From Phellopilus nigrolimitatus (lineage: Eukaryota; Basidiomycota; Agaricomycetes; Hymenochaetales; Hymenochaetaceae): a stretch of DNA of 64,000 nucleotides. The first letter of the stretch is position 1. Each line of letters starts with the position of its first letter. The notes beneath the pieces are model-generated. The model was not told where the DNA came from, did no database searches, and worked only from the letters and a program-made list of their open reading frames with translations. The translations under genes and the position numbers were made by a program. The DNA is taken from positions 372,001-436,000 of the forward strand of contig JAJOHG010000022.1 in assembly GCA_021029095.1 (NCBI GenBank). Direction: 5' to 3'. Shown piece by piece: positions 31,864 through 41,485 of the stretch.

Positions 31864-34800
31864 ATGAAAATTCCCATTGGCATCCACTCGAGAAAAGAAA
31901 TCGTCGAAACCACAGCCCTCATAGACTCCGGCGCAGAAGGACAATTCCTCGACTCCACCTTTGTGGACATACACCAAATCCCCACCAAACCTCTGCGTCG
32001 ACCCATTCAAGTCCTCAATGTTGACGGAACTCCTAATTCCGAAGGAGAAATCAGTCGTTTCACCTGGCGATTCATTGCGATCGGCGAAGAACTCATCCCA
32101 ATTTATTTTCTCGTTACCTCCCTTGGAAGAGAAACCGCTATCCTGGGCCTTCCTTGGCTACGTCGCATCAACCCCAAAATCGATTGGGAGAAACGCACTC
32201 TGGACATCCCTAAGCAAAATCCACGATCCCTATCTTTTGCCCGATGCGAATCCTATGCCCCACCCGAAGAGCGATCTTTTGTCGCAAAAATCACTCTCAA
32301 CATCTGTGCAAAAGTAAACACCGCCATGGATCTTGCACAACGTGCCAATGCTGCCAAGGAACAGAAACCCCTTGAAGAAATTGTACCAGCACACTACCAC
32401 CAGTTCCTGAAGGTTTTCGAACAGAAGGCATCCGAACGTTTTCCTCCAGTACGGACCTATGACCACGCCATCGTCCTAAAACCCGATTTCCAACCTAAAG
32501 ACTGCAAAGTCTATCCCATGGCACCCGCGGAACAAAAGGCTCTGGATGACTTCCTTGACGACAACTTGAAGAAAGGTTATATTCGCAAATCCTCTTCCCC
32601 CATGGCCTCACCTTTCTTCTTCGTCGGAAAAAAGGATGGAAAATTGCGTGGATGCCAGGACTATCGCAAACTCAACGAAGGAACAGTCAAAAACGCTTAT
32701 CCGATTCCCCTAGTATCCGAACTATTAGACAAAATTCAAGGTGCAAAATACTTCACCAAACTGGATGTACGATGGGGATACAATAATATTCGGATCAAAG
32801 ACGGCGACCAATGGAAGGCAGCATTCAAAACAAATCGAGGACTCTTCGAACCCATGGTCATGTTTTTTGGACTTTGCAATTCACCAGCGACTTTTCAAGC
32901 ATTCATGGACGATACCTTCCGAACCGTTCTGCTGGAAGGATGGGTCCTCATCTACATGGACGACATTTTCATCATGGCCTCGGACATTCCTACACTTCGC
33001 GAACGCACCCGCAAAGTCCTCGCCATTGGTCAAGATGCCGACTTATACTTCAAACCGGAGAAATGTGTTTTCGAAGCCACACAGGTAGAATATCTTGGAC
33101 TTATCATTTCGGAAAACTCAGTTTCCATGGACCCTGTCAAACTGGCTGGAATCTCGCAATGGCCCACACCGACGAACAAAACCCAAGTCCACTCCTTCCT
33201 AGGGTTCTGCAACTTCTATCGCCAATTCATCGACCATTATGCAGAAATTGCGGCACCATTGGACGTACTAAAAAGGGAGAAAACCACCTGGGAATGGTCA
33301 GACGTACATGAGAATGCATTCCAACGGCTCAAGGGCAAATTCCTCGAGAAACCCATTCTCCAGATGCCTGACAAAACTCGGCCATTCATCCTGGAAACCG
33401 ATGCCTCTGGTGTAGCATCGGCTGGCACTCTTAAACAACTCGACTCGAACGGCGAACCCCATCCCTGTGGTTTCATCTCCAAACAGTTTGACGACACCCA
33501 ACGACGCTATGAGATTTATGATCGAGAACTCTTGGCGATCATCCGCGGACTCGAGGCCTGGCGACACTATCTATTGGGTGCACCCCATAAGATAACCATC
33601 TGGTGCGACCACAAGAACCTTACCTATTTCCGTGCGGCCCGCCGTCTTTCACCCCGCCAAGCACGATGGAGTCTATTTCTCTCCCAGTTCGACCACCACA
33701 TTCAATATGCACCAGGAAAAGACAACACCACAGATCCCATGTCTCGACGCTCTGACTACCTGATTGATGGCAAATCGGAACCCGATGACCCCCCACTCTT
33801 ACCCGAATCCGTCTTCGTGGCCACGACTACATTTGACTTTAAGACCCGTCTAATTCTCCGCACCAAGGAAGACAACTTTGCCAATGAAGCTCTCAATATC
33901 ATCCGATCAGCCGGTATTCCACCATTTCGGTCTTCCCTTGCCGATTGGACAGAGAAGGATGGCATTGTATTCTTTAAACAGAAGGCCTACATCCCAGATG
34001 ACATCGAACTTCGCCGACATGCAGTACAACTGTACCACGACACCCCTGTCATGGGACACCCTGGAATTTACAAAACCCTCGCATTGCTCAAACAACATTA
34101 TTGGTGGCCAGGAATGTACATCTTTGTCAAGAAATTCGTCAATGGTTGCGCGATCTGTCAACAAATGAAGATCAACACACATCCCACCATTCCCCCCCTT
34201 CATCCGATCCCTGCTGAACCCAATGCACATCCGTTTTCCACAGTCTCCATGGACTTTATCACTGGACTCCCCGAATCAAATGGCTACGACTCCCTATTCG
34301 TCACCGTCAATCACAACCTTTCCAAAGGCATCGTCCTTTCCCCCTGCAACAAAACCATTGATGCCCTTGGAACTGCCCAATTGTATCACGACAACGTCTA
34401 CCGACGCTTTGGGTTACCCCAGAAACTCATCTCCGACCGCGGACCCCAATTTGCCTCCAAAGTATTCCAGGAGCTTTGCAAGAAGCTCAATATCACATCA
34501 GCCCTATCCACTGCATTCCACCCTCAAACAGACGGAGAAACAGAGCGAGTAAACCAAGAAGTCGAAGCATACCTTCGAATCTATTGTGGACGCCATCCCG
34601 AAACTTGGGCTGATCACCTGCCTGACATCGAGTTCGCACACAATCAGCGTGAACATTCTGCCACAAAACGCTCTCCATTCTCACTCCTTATGGGGTACGA
34701 ACCAATCGCGATCCCTGCTACAGACCCCAACTCCGATCACCCCTCGGTAGAAGAACGCCTTCGCTCCCTTAAAGCCCTCCGAGAAGAAGCACTTGCTGCG

Positions 34801-35280
34801 CATGAGCTTGCCCACATGCACATGGCTGCCCGCATGACTCGGAATTTCACACCCTTCAAGAAAGGGGAGAAAGTTTGGCTAGAAGCCCGGAACCTTGACA
34901 TCGCCTCTCCATACAAGAAATTGTCCCCTAAACGCGAAGGTCCCTTCGAAATCAAGGACGTACTATCCCCATGGTCTTATCGCCTGACTCTACCAGTCCG
35001 ATGGCGAATCCACAACGTCTTCCATGCCTCCCTCCTGACTCGTTATGTGGAGACCGATACCCACGGACCTACCCACGCGGAGCCACCACCTGACCTTGTC
35101 AATGGAGAAGAAGAATACGAGGTTGACGCAATACTACGTCATCGTTTCCCAAAGAACCGAAGACAATACCTCGTGTCCTGGAAAGGATGGTCATCGCTCC
35201 ACAACTCGTGGCAGAAGGAGTCGGACCTCAAAAATGCGAAAAAACTTCTCAACGATTATAAAAAGACCCATCGACTCTAA
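31864..35280 (+). CDS. pol: Element B pol polyprotein: PR-RT-RNaseH-IN-chromodomain
   Basis: 1138 residues from the ATG at 31864; the frame is open back to the gag stop, so the natural product is probably longer and made by -1 frameshift. Protease ALIDSGAEGQFLDS near the start, reverse transcriptase with YMDDIFIM, RNase H, integrase zinc finger (YHDTPVMGHP...CAICQQMK) and core (DFITGLPESNGYDSLFV; HPQTDGETERVNQEVE), GPF/Y-like module (KREGPFEIKDVLSPWSYRL), and a C-terminal chromodomain (EYEVDAILRHRF...YLVSWKGW). No stops or frame breaks seen. It differs throughout from the element A pol, so the two are separate families. Confidence 0.93.
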   Translation: MKIPIGIHSRKEIVETTALIDSGAEGQFLDSTFVDIHQIPTKPLRRPIQVLNVDGTPNSEGEISRFTWRFIAIGEELIPIYFLVTSLGRETAILGLPWLRRINPKIDWEKRTLDIPKQNPRSLSFARCESYAPPEERSFVAKITLNICAKVNTAMDLAQRANAAKEQKPLEEIVPAHYHQFLKVFEQKASERFPPVRTYDHAIVLKPDFQPKDCKVYPMAPAEQKALDDFLDDNLKKGYIRKSSSPMASPFFFVGKKDGKLRGCQDYRKLNEGTVKNAYPIPLVSELLDKIQGAKYFTKLDVRWGYNNIRIKDGDQWKAAFKTNRGLFEPMVMFFGLCNSPATFQAFMDDTFRTVLLEGWVLIYMDDIFIMASDIPTLRERTRKVLAIGQDADLYFKPEKCVFEATQVEYLGLIISENSVSMDPVKLAGISQWPTPTNKTQVHSFLGFCNFYRQFIDHYAEIAAPLDVLKREKTTWEWSDVHENAFQRLKGKFLEKPILQMPDKTRPFILETDASGVASAGTLKQLDSNGEPHPCGFISKQFDDTQRRYEIYDRELLAIIRGLEAWRHYLLGAPHKITIWCDHKNLTYFRAARRLSPRQARWSLFLSQFDHHIQYAPGKDNTTDPMSRRSDYLIDGKSEPDDPPLLPESVFVATTTFDFKTRLILRTKEDNFANEALNIIRSAGIPPFRSSLADWTEKDGIVFFKQKAYIPDDIELRRHAVQLYHDTPVMGHPGIYKTLALLKQHYWWPGMYIFVKKFVNGCAICQQMKINTHPTIPPLHPIPAEPNAHPFSTVSMDFITGLPESNGYDSLFVTVNHNLSKGIVLSPCNKTIDALGTAQLYHDNVYRRFGLPQKLISDRGPQFASKVFQELCKKLNITSALSTAFHPQTDGETERVNQEVEAYLRIYCGRHPETWADHLPDIEFAHNQREHSATKRSPFSLLMGYEPIAIPATDPNSDHPSVEERLRSLKALREEALAAHELAHMHMAARMTRNFTPFKKGEKVWLEARNLDIASPYKKLSPKREGPFEIKDVLSPWSYRLTLPVRWRIHNVFHASLLTRYVETDTHGPTHAEPPPDLVNGEEEYEVDAILRHRFPKNRRQYLVSWKGWSSLHNSWQKESDLKNAKKLLNDYKKTHRL

Positions 35281-35312
35281 CACCGTCCATCAACTCCCAC
35301 TTTCACTGTCTC

Positions 35313-35669
35313 ATGCCCTATTTCCCATTCCACCTACCGCACCTACCCTCTGTCAACTGGACCTTCGCCCTCGAAATCGGAGAATCCACCCCTATCTTTC
35401 TCCAGTTCATCATCGACCACACCGACTACCCCGACGACCGCCGCCTCGTAATCCGCCTCGGCATCGACGTCCTCGAACAACAGATCCTCCACATCGTCTT
35501 CCGATCCATCCCACCTAGCCGCAGGCCCAACCGTCTATCCCGAGCCGTCCCTGCACGCAACGTACCCATACACTTTGTTCCCCCTGAAGACCTCATCCCC
35601 GACCTCGACCCCGTCCCCGTCTACCGCGATGCCGCCACAGAGATCCCCGAGGCGCCTGAACACCTTTGA
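35313..35669 (+). CDS. Element B extra ORF, part 1 (ORF3a)
   Basis: 118 aa from an ATG 32 nt after the pol stop. No recognised domain; it contains TPIFLQFIIDHTDYPDD and RLVIRLGIDVLEQQ and a Pro/Asp-rich end. It stops at CTT TGA T (35664-35670); the +1 frame across this point is the open frame of ORF3b. Probably the N-terminal part of one protein, or a separate small protein. Confidence 0.6.
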   Translation: MPYFPFHLPHLPSVNWTFALEIGESTPIFLQFIIDHTDYPDDRRLVIRLGIDVLEQQILHIVFRSIPPSRRPNRLSRAVPARNVPIHFVPPEDLIPDLDPVPVYRDAATEIPEAPEHL

Positions 35670-36495
35670 TCCTCTCCCGGCACCTCACACTCGGCTCCCC
35701 GTCTCTGGCAACCGGCCCAACCTCGACTTCGCCAATGATCGCTCTTTCCTCCGTCATGTCTTCGTCGATCCCGGTCTCGCCAGCCCCATCAGTCAAACCA
35801 TCCGAGACTCTCAACGGCCCGATCTCGTCCGCTGGCAGAAGGCCCATAACCAAGCCGAGCAGAACCTCGCTATCGCCAATCGTATGGGCGAACATATCGA
35901 TGAACTGCGCGACGAAAACGAGAAGGCAAAGTCTACGGCTCGCCGGCAAATTCGGCAAATCTTGGAAGGAGCCCTCGATGCTGGTGTACTCGCTATCCTG
36001 GACGACTATCGACCCTCGAACGACCGCTTTCCCATCGATGAAGTCACAGGTGCCATTGATCTCACCTCGCCTCCGCCTGGACTTCCGGTTCCTCCACCAT
36101 CGACTCCGCCACCTCCTGCCGCACCATCACCGTCTCCGTCACCCCCCGATGAATTCATTGCCGGAACATCGCCACCAGTCACTCCACCCACGGCTCGTCC
36201 CTTCCGGCGCGCAGTCAATCCCTTCACGCAGTCCATGATGGGTGACGTCCCATTCTCTCAGATGTCACCTCAGGAGATCCAAGGACACCTTAACCGGCGC
36301 AATTCCCCTGAGAACTCCACGGCAACTCCGCTTCGAGTTCGGACACAATTCTCGCCTCGGGTCATCAGGTGCTTCACATGCGGCCAAGACGGACATCGGC
36401 AACAGGATTGTATTCGCTACCAATGCGGATGGTGCAACAGACTCGCCCCCGGACACTCTTCGACTAACTGCCCGCACACAAACCGTCATTATTAG
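35629..36495 (+). CDS. Element B extra ORF, part 2 (ORF3b), zinc-knuckle protein
   Basis: 288 aa from an ATG at 35629, overlapping ORF3a in the +1 frame. A helical, probably coiled-coil region (RWQKAHNQAEQNLAIANRM, then IDELRDENEKAKSTARRQ), a Pro/Ser-rich linker, and at the C-terminus one canonical CCHC knuckle (CFTCGQDGHRQQDC) plus a second, looser one (CGWCNRLAPGHSSTNC). It sits where some Ty3/gypsy elements carry env, but has no signal peptide or membrane segment. A nucleic-acid-binding, Gag-like accessory role is an inference. Confidence 0.75.
   Translation: MPPQRSPRRLNTFDPLPAPHTRLPVSGNRPNLDFANDRSFLRHVFVDPGLASPISQTIRDSQRPDLVRWQKAHNQAEQNLAIANRMGEHIDELRDENEKAKSTARRQIRQILEGALDAGVLAILDDYRPSNDRFPIDEVTGAIDLTSPPPGLPVPPPSTPPPPAAPSPSPSPPDEFIAGTSPPVTPPTARPFRRAVNPFTQSMMGDVPFSQMSPQEIQGHLNRRNSPENSTATPLRVRTQFSPRVIRCFTCGQDGHRQQDCIRYQCGWCNRLAPGHSSTNCPHTNRHY
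35664..35670 (+). other. CTT TGA T at the ORF3a/ORF3b junction, possible +1 shift site
   Basis: A +1 slip at CTT with the stop TGA in the next codon moves directly into ORF3b (next codon GAT). The same CUU UGA arrangement is the +1 site of the bacterial release factor 2 gene; its use in a fungus is inference. Confidence 0.4.
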
Positions 36496-36886
36496 GGGCG
36501 GAACGTCCGCGATGACGTTAAACTAGAGGTCGTTGTGGGAACAGATTCGTGAAACCCTCTGCTTTCAGGTGACGCTGACAAACCTGGTCCAACGTTTTGG
36601 GTGAGCTTTATTGCTTTCGTTAAACCCTTCTTGAAGTTGTAGGCTCGCTCGAAACCTTCTGCTTGTTGGTGATGCTGAGAAACCTTCATGGCTGGAGATT
36701 TTCGGAATCCGGCATGGTCACGTCTCGTCTCGTCTCGCTTTTTCGTGTTGAGTTTTCTCTTTTACTTTTCAGTTTTGACTTCCTTCTTGCGCATTGTAAC
36801 TGCTTATTGGCGTTTATTTCGCCCTATTGCGTTTTCTTTTCGCCTTTCTTTGTTTTCTTTGACAGTTTCGGCGAACTGTCGGCCTT
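36496..36886 (+). other. Element B 3' untranslated region
   Basis: No ORF of note. Two diverged copies of a segment with CTGCTTTCAGGTGACGCTGA / CTGCTTGTTGGTGATGCTGA lie about 100 bp apart. Confidence 0.5.
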
Positions 36887-36899
36887 AAAGAGGGGGTAA
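36887..36899 (+). other. Element B polypurine tract
   Basis: AAAGAGGGGGTAA, directly before the 3' LTR. Confidence 0.85.
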
Positions 36900-37405
36900 T
36901 GTTAGAACTTACCTTGCTTACCTCACGACCCCCCTTACATCATTCCTTCCTCGCTTAGTCAGGCCCTTCACCTTTCCATTATCTTTCCCTTAGTTCATGG
37001 CCTGACCCCTTCCTCATTGTATGCGCCCCTCCTGGGTGTTCCCCGCTCCATGCTCCACTGCCTCATTCCACGCTCCACAGTACACGCCCCTTACGGGCCT
37101 TTCCCTCACGTTCCCCTCATGTCATGCTGCGCATGACTCCATAGCTCCACTGACATCATAGTCAGTCTCACAGTATATATAGGTACATCGCTGGGACCTT
37201 AAGCCCCAGCTTGACCTCCTTGTTCAGTAGCTAGCATAGTCTTGCTATTCATCGCCCTTGCTCTTCATAGTCCTGCGCTCTGCGCCTCACAGTCTTGCCA
37301 TAGCCATCGTCGCCTTGTCACAGTCAAGCCTCACGACACTCGTCACGTCACTGTCCACAGTCACGCTCCTCGCTCCATTAGGCAAGACCCTGTTACTCCG
37401 TAACA
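36900..37405 (+). repeat. Element B 3' LTR
   Basis: 506 bp, reads the same as 29793-30298 by eye; followed by target duplication CTCGC. Confidence 0.95.
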
Positions 37406-37410
37406 CTCGC

Positions 37411-37804
37411 TGCCTTAAAACACGACAGTAGAACTGCACGTGCCCAACGGTCCGGTGATCTAGCCTACAGCCGTGTATCTGTACGTAGTTCTAGCGCTAC
37501 CGAAGAGCTTAGCCGCGCCAAAATAAACGCAGTAAAGATTCAGCAGGGCAAAGCGGCAGCCGCCTGGGTCGTAGAGGAAACAAAGACCCTGGCAGACGGC
37601 TGGTGGGAATATGGGATGTAGCTACTGAAGATCAAAGAGACCTACGCGCAGCCCTGAGTGATAGAACGGGTCGCAAGGAGATACCTCGCGGTCGGAGTCC
37701 GGGTCGTCGAACGCGGCGTGTACGGCGAGTGGACGAAATGTTGAAAAGAGTAGAGGGATGAGACGATTTAAGATGTAAGAGGAAGATGTGTGAGGTGGTA
37801 CGGA
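37411..37804 (-). other. Element A 5' leader, LTR-proximal part
   Basis: Untranslated leader of element A between its primer-binding site and the point where element B landed. No sense ATG. Confidence 0.7.
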
Positions 37805-37815
37805 AGTTTCGACCT
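37805..37815 (-). other. Element A primer-binding site, self-priming type
   Basis: AGGTCGAAACT on the minus strand, two bases inside the 5' LTR. It is the exact 11-nt reverse complement of AGTTTCGACCT in the LTR (plus 37919-37929), which lies about 30 nt downstream of the LTR TATA box. Confidence 0.8.
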
Positions 37816-37817
37816 GA

Positions 37818-38192
37818 TGTCAGCGACTGACTAGAACCAACTGTTCACGCCACGTCACACAACAATCAGAGAGGTAAGGGAGATGTATTGCAACGCACAC
37901 TAGCCAGGAGTATTGACTAGGTCGAAACTGGGGTCTAAGTACAGATATCTAGTCTACTTATATACCCAAACTTAGTGCGCACAGACCAAGCAGTACACTA
38001 CCTAATATGGCTACTCTAGTGGAGCGGGCGGGGTTAATGATGTCATAGGTGATGTCATCGTCAGTGATGTCACTATGATGTCATGGTCTAGCCCTATGAC
38101 ATAAGCTTATCTAATGTCCGCTATTGTCCGTATTATCTAAAGTGGCCGTGATTTGTAAGGAAATAAGAAAATGAAAATGATCGTTCATGACA
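37818..38192 (-). repeat. Element A 5' LTR
   Basis: 375 bp; contains the promoter. Followed on the plus strand by target duplication GTCAC. Confidence 0.95.
37957..37964 (-). promoter_or_regulatory. TATA box of element A LTR
   Basis: TATATAAG on the minus strand, about 30 nt upstream of AGTTTCGACCT, the likely RNA 5' end. Confidence 0.65.
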
Positions 38193-38310
38193 GTCACCCG
38201 CGATGAAAAATTCTATTCCCAGACCCGCCTTGACCCGGACACATACAGACATGGATTCCTGGGTCCTCAGAAACCCGTGGGTGCAGGTCAAGCAGGTCAA
38301 CGATTAGTTT
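38193..38310. repeat. GACCCG-type short dispersed repeat, right half
   Basis: Continuation of the repeat split at 23935. Contains CTTGACCCGGACACATACAG and ACCCGTGGGTGCAGGTCAAG, like the copy at 40186-40375. Confidence 0.6.
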
Positions 38311-38730
38311 ACAATTTTTATAGCATTATGCAGCACTTGTTATAAATAAATAGTAAATGATACGAAAACACTCTACAAGCTGATCCCCAGCCTCTGTGTC
38401 TTGATTCCTATCCTTCTCCTTAACTTGATGAGGTGCTCTGAGCTCAGGCTGCCCTGTGCACAAAATAAAGCTTGCAGAATGAAGCACGCAAAACGAAGTG
38501 CAAAGAACAAAGTGCGAAAAAAGAAATCGTGGGAGTTTAGGGAATGCATGGGAAAGTGCGGATAAGTCTGTCCGTTGCTTCTGTTGGCTTAGTCATAAAT
38601 CAGAAATATGACCTTTTGACCCCTGCAAAATCCAAAATTCATATGAACCAGAGTTCTAAACAATTTGAACTTCACTTTATATGACCCTAATGAATGTTCT
38701 GTATCATCACTGGCTGCCTTGAAAACCTAT

Positions 38731-38880
38731 GAACTACCTGGGGGTATTGGAAAATCACAAATTCTCGACCCGGACCCATGACAATCCGTTTCCCACAGAT
38801 CGCCCGTTGACGGGTGATCCATGAATATGGATCTGTAGTCCAGGTTTGGTCACAGGTTTCCACAGGTTTTAAAGTCTCAT
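38731..38880. repeat. GACCCG-type short dispersed repeat, copy 2
   Basis: Aligns with 43440-43560 in the same orientation (CACAAATTCTCGACCCGGAC, then CGGGTGATCC and GGATCTGTAGTCC). It interrupts the 3' end of the HSP70 pseudogene. Confidence 0.7.
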
Positions 38881-39765
38881 GGTGAGCTCTATCTGACACG
38901 CCCAGAGTGCCACCGGCTCCAGGGAAGTTGCCTGGAGTCCCTGGGCCACCAAGGAATCTGCCCGCGCCAGGCACTCCACCTGCACCTGCAGATTGGTAGA
39001 ACTTCTGCATGATTGGGCCCGCGATTCCTTTGAGCTCCTTCTGCTTCTTCTTGTACTCCTCCTTCGACGCTTCCTGCAAGTTGTCGAGCCATGAAATCGC
39101 CTCATTCACTGCAGTCTCAAGGAGTGTCTTGTTGTCCGCATCGAACTTGTCCTTCACCTTCTCATCCGTGATCGAATTGCACAGGTGGTACATGTAGGAC
39201 TCGAGACCATTCTTGGTAGTGATACACAAAGCGGCTCCCTCGCCCTCAGCTATAAAGAGAATATAGTCAGAGTTTAATATGGATGATAGAACTGAGTATT
39301 TGCTTACCCTTGAATTTCTCAGTGTTGCTGACCATACACTTGATCTCCTCCTTCGTAAGATGACCCTTGTTGTTAGTGATCATGATGCGGTTTGACTTTC
39401 CGGTCATCTCATCCAAGGCAGACACGTTAAGGATACCGTTAGTGTTGATGTCGAAGGTGACCTCAACCTGAGGAACACTGCACAGGTGGGTCACCAGAAA
39501 GCTCGATCTTGCCGAGGAGGTTGTTGTCCTTCATGTGCGCATGCTCGCCCTTGAAATCCTGGATAAGGACACCGGACTGGTTGTCAGAGTATGTCGAGAA
39601 GATTTCGGACTTCATTGGGACAGCCGTGTTGCACTTAATTAGCGCGGTCATGACACCACTGGCGGTCTCGATACCGAGCGAGAGCGGTGCGACATTGAGG
39701 AGGAGATTCTGAGTCTTCTAGGAAGGTGAGGATGGCAGCCTGAACAGCGGCACCGTGCAAAGTCA
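38881..39765 (-). pseudogene. HSP70 (cytosolic, SSA-type) pseudogene fragment
   Basis: C-terminal third of an Hsp70 chaperone gene. Recognisable in order: [93 protein letters not shown], then a retained intron (about 39251-39304, GTAAGC...TATAG), NGLESYMYHLCNSITDEKV, SWLDNLQEASKEEY and a Gly-rich tail. Frame breaks occur after AAIL and after the substrate-binding loop, and the ATPase domain is missing. The retained intron shows it arose from DNA, not from an mRNA copy. The end is cut by a GACCCG repeat before any EEVD motif. Confidence 0.85.
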
Positions 39766-40185
39766 TGTTGCGAACAAACAAATTGATGATACACTGATGA
39801 TGCACATCAAATTTTAGCTAAGTTCAATTTCCCACGCTCCGTCAGAGCGTTCAGACGGAAGCACCCAAAGTGTGGGAAAACACGTGACAAGTGATGACTC
39901 GCATGGAAATATGTGACAAGTGGCACATGATGTGACTCATGATGATTTTCATTGCCACGTCACTTTGTCTTTTTTGCCACCATCATCCCCTCCCACTCTT
40001 ACATTTGTTTTTCTATTTTCTTTTGCTTTATTCTTTCTAGCCCTATCTCTGCGCGGCTAAGGGTGCCCAATTAGGAGCCGCTGCGCGAGTGGGGTAGTGC
40101 ATGTTGAGCTATTATGCTTCCTTGTGTTTATAGTAAAGGTTTTTTTTATGATGCAATTTTTCCCTTTGCTTCGACTCACTACCAC
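39766..40185. other. Spacer, no gene seen
   Basis: AT-rich, with GTGACAAGTG direct repeats near 39886-39922. No coding signal. Confidence 0.5.
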
Positions 40186-40375
40186 TAGAGCCTGGCACGA
40201 GTAGAACCTCGGGTTGACCCGGACCTGTTGGCGGGTCACCCGTGGCTTAAATTTCCCAACCTGGACCCGGCTTGACCCGGACCTGTTCGGACTCGGACCT
40301 ACGGGTCCCCAAAACCCACGGGTGCAGGTCACAGAGGTCAAGGGTCAGTTTGCGGATCTTCACAGGTTTTTGTAA
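40186..40375. repeat. GACCCG-type short dispersed repeat, copy 3
   Basis: Most complete copy: GGGTTGACCCGGACCTG, GGCGGGTCACCCGTGG, a second GCTTGACCCGGACCTG and AACCCACGGGTGCAGGTCAC. Confidence 0.7.
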
Positions 40376-40499
40376 CCAAAGCCGTGAACTCCTATCTTAC
40401 TGAGCCAAACTACACGGAGGCATACCAGACAGCACCCAGATCGTCTCTTACTTAGTCAAGAACAAGTCATTGACCTTCAAAGAGTGCATTGTGTGGGCG

Positions 40500-41175
40500 A
40501 GACTGCAATTTGAGTAAGCAAAATCCCCACACACTGTATACCACAAACCTACTGACGGCCCCACCCGACCTGCACGAGCTGTACGCGCCGCATCCTGAGA
40601 TTCGCTTGCCGCTGAATGCGTGCATCTCGCCATCGCCGTGCGCAAATGCGGACCCACCCTACCAGTGCTGCACATTCAATGCGGTCCTGACGACCTCCGC
40701 ACTACTCAACAAGTCCAAATTGCTTTTTGGACTCGTCCTCACGCCATACCACTTGCTCAAAGAGGGTGATACTCCGATCCTGTGCATCACCGACACTGTC
40801 ATCTCGTGCTGCCGCTGTTGCAGAACCCTTCGTGCAGTTCATCGACGGCGGCAACCAATGGTATTGCATGCTTTTGCATGATGTCCAATGAGGTGCCGCA
40901 GATTTTTGACTAGGGACAGGTGGGCACGCGCAGAGCTGGTCGAACTCGTTGCACCGACAGAATACATGGTCCGCCCACCCCAGCCTGTGTTTTACTGCTT
41001 CTTCGTTGACATGATCTATGCCGCTGTCTCGACCGGTATAGCCGCGACTGCCTGTCGGTCACTACTCGAGTCGCTCGATAGAATTCCGAACGATGACAAT
41101 AGGACGAAGATCGCGATCATCGCTTTCGACGTCACCTTATATTGCTTTACTATGCCGGTACACATAATTCGCGAA
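40500..41175 (+). pseudogene. SEC24 (COPII coat) pseudogene fragment
   Basis: Part of the Sec24 cargo adaptor. In order: NPHTLYTTNLLTAPPDLHEL, IRLPLNACISPSP, FNAVLTTSALLNKSKL, FGLVLTPYHLLKEGD, a decayed zinc-finger segment (CCRCCRT), then frame changes and EYMVRPPQPVFYCFFVD, SLLESLDRIPNDDNRTKIAI and IAFDVTLYCF. The C-terminal gelsolin and helical parts and the N-terminus are absent. At least two frame breaks. The intact gene is presumably elsewhere in the genome. Confidence 0.8.
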
Positions 41176-41485
41176 AACTGTACTTTTTCTATCTCTTATT
41201 TGAGCACATTAGCCGGGAACAGACAGGCGTTTTGGTGGGGACATGTTGGGCTGACTAATACAGCTACAACATAAGTGGAAGACAATAACTTTTTTTCCAA
41301 GGAGTGCTAAGCAAAGAAAAAAGCACGAGCAGAACCAACTCATTGAGGGCTCTCATTCCATATATTTATTTTGTTGTGAAGTGCGAAAATAAATTAAACA
41401 GGTGCCTAGATGCATTGTCGATAAAACAAGGTGCTCGGATGTTTCCGACCCCTCTAATCATTGACCCAGGTCGCACTGGCTGAGT

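Larger units (their letters stand above)
29793..37405 (+). mobile_element. Ty3/gypsy chromodomain retrotransposon B with an extra 3' ORF
   Basis: 7.6-kb full-length element on the plus strand, inserted into the leader of element A. LTRs at 29793-30298 and 36900-37405 (506 bp, TGTTAG...GTAACA) look identical by eye. Target duplication CTCGC at 29788-29792 and 37406-37410. Contains gag, pol and a downstream two-frame ORF. All main frames are open, so it may be autonomous and very recent. A diverged solo LTR of the same family lies at 45832-46337. Confidence 0.95.
23936..38192 (-). mobile_element. Ty3/gypsy chromodomain retrotransposon A (split by element B)
   Basis: Full-length element on the minus strand: LTRs at 23936-24310 and 37818-38192 (375 bp each, starting TGTCA and ending TGACA), flanked by the 5-bp duplication GTCAC (23931-23935 and 38193-38197). 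The internal region encodes gag (29526-28393) and pol (28396-24359), both free of stops. Element B (29793-37405) sits in the 5' leader, so the unsplit element is about 6.6 kb. By eye the LTRs differ at one position (near 23998), so the insertion is young. It has a self-complementary primer-binding site and a purine tract (see separate entries). Confidence 0.95.
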
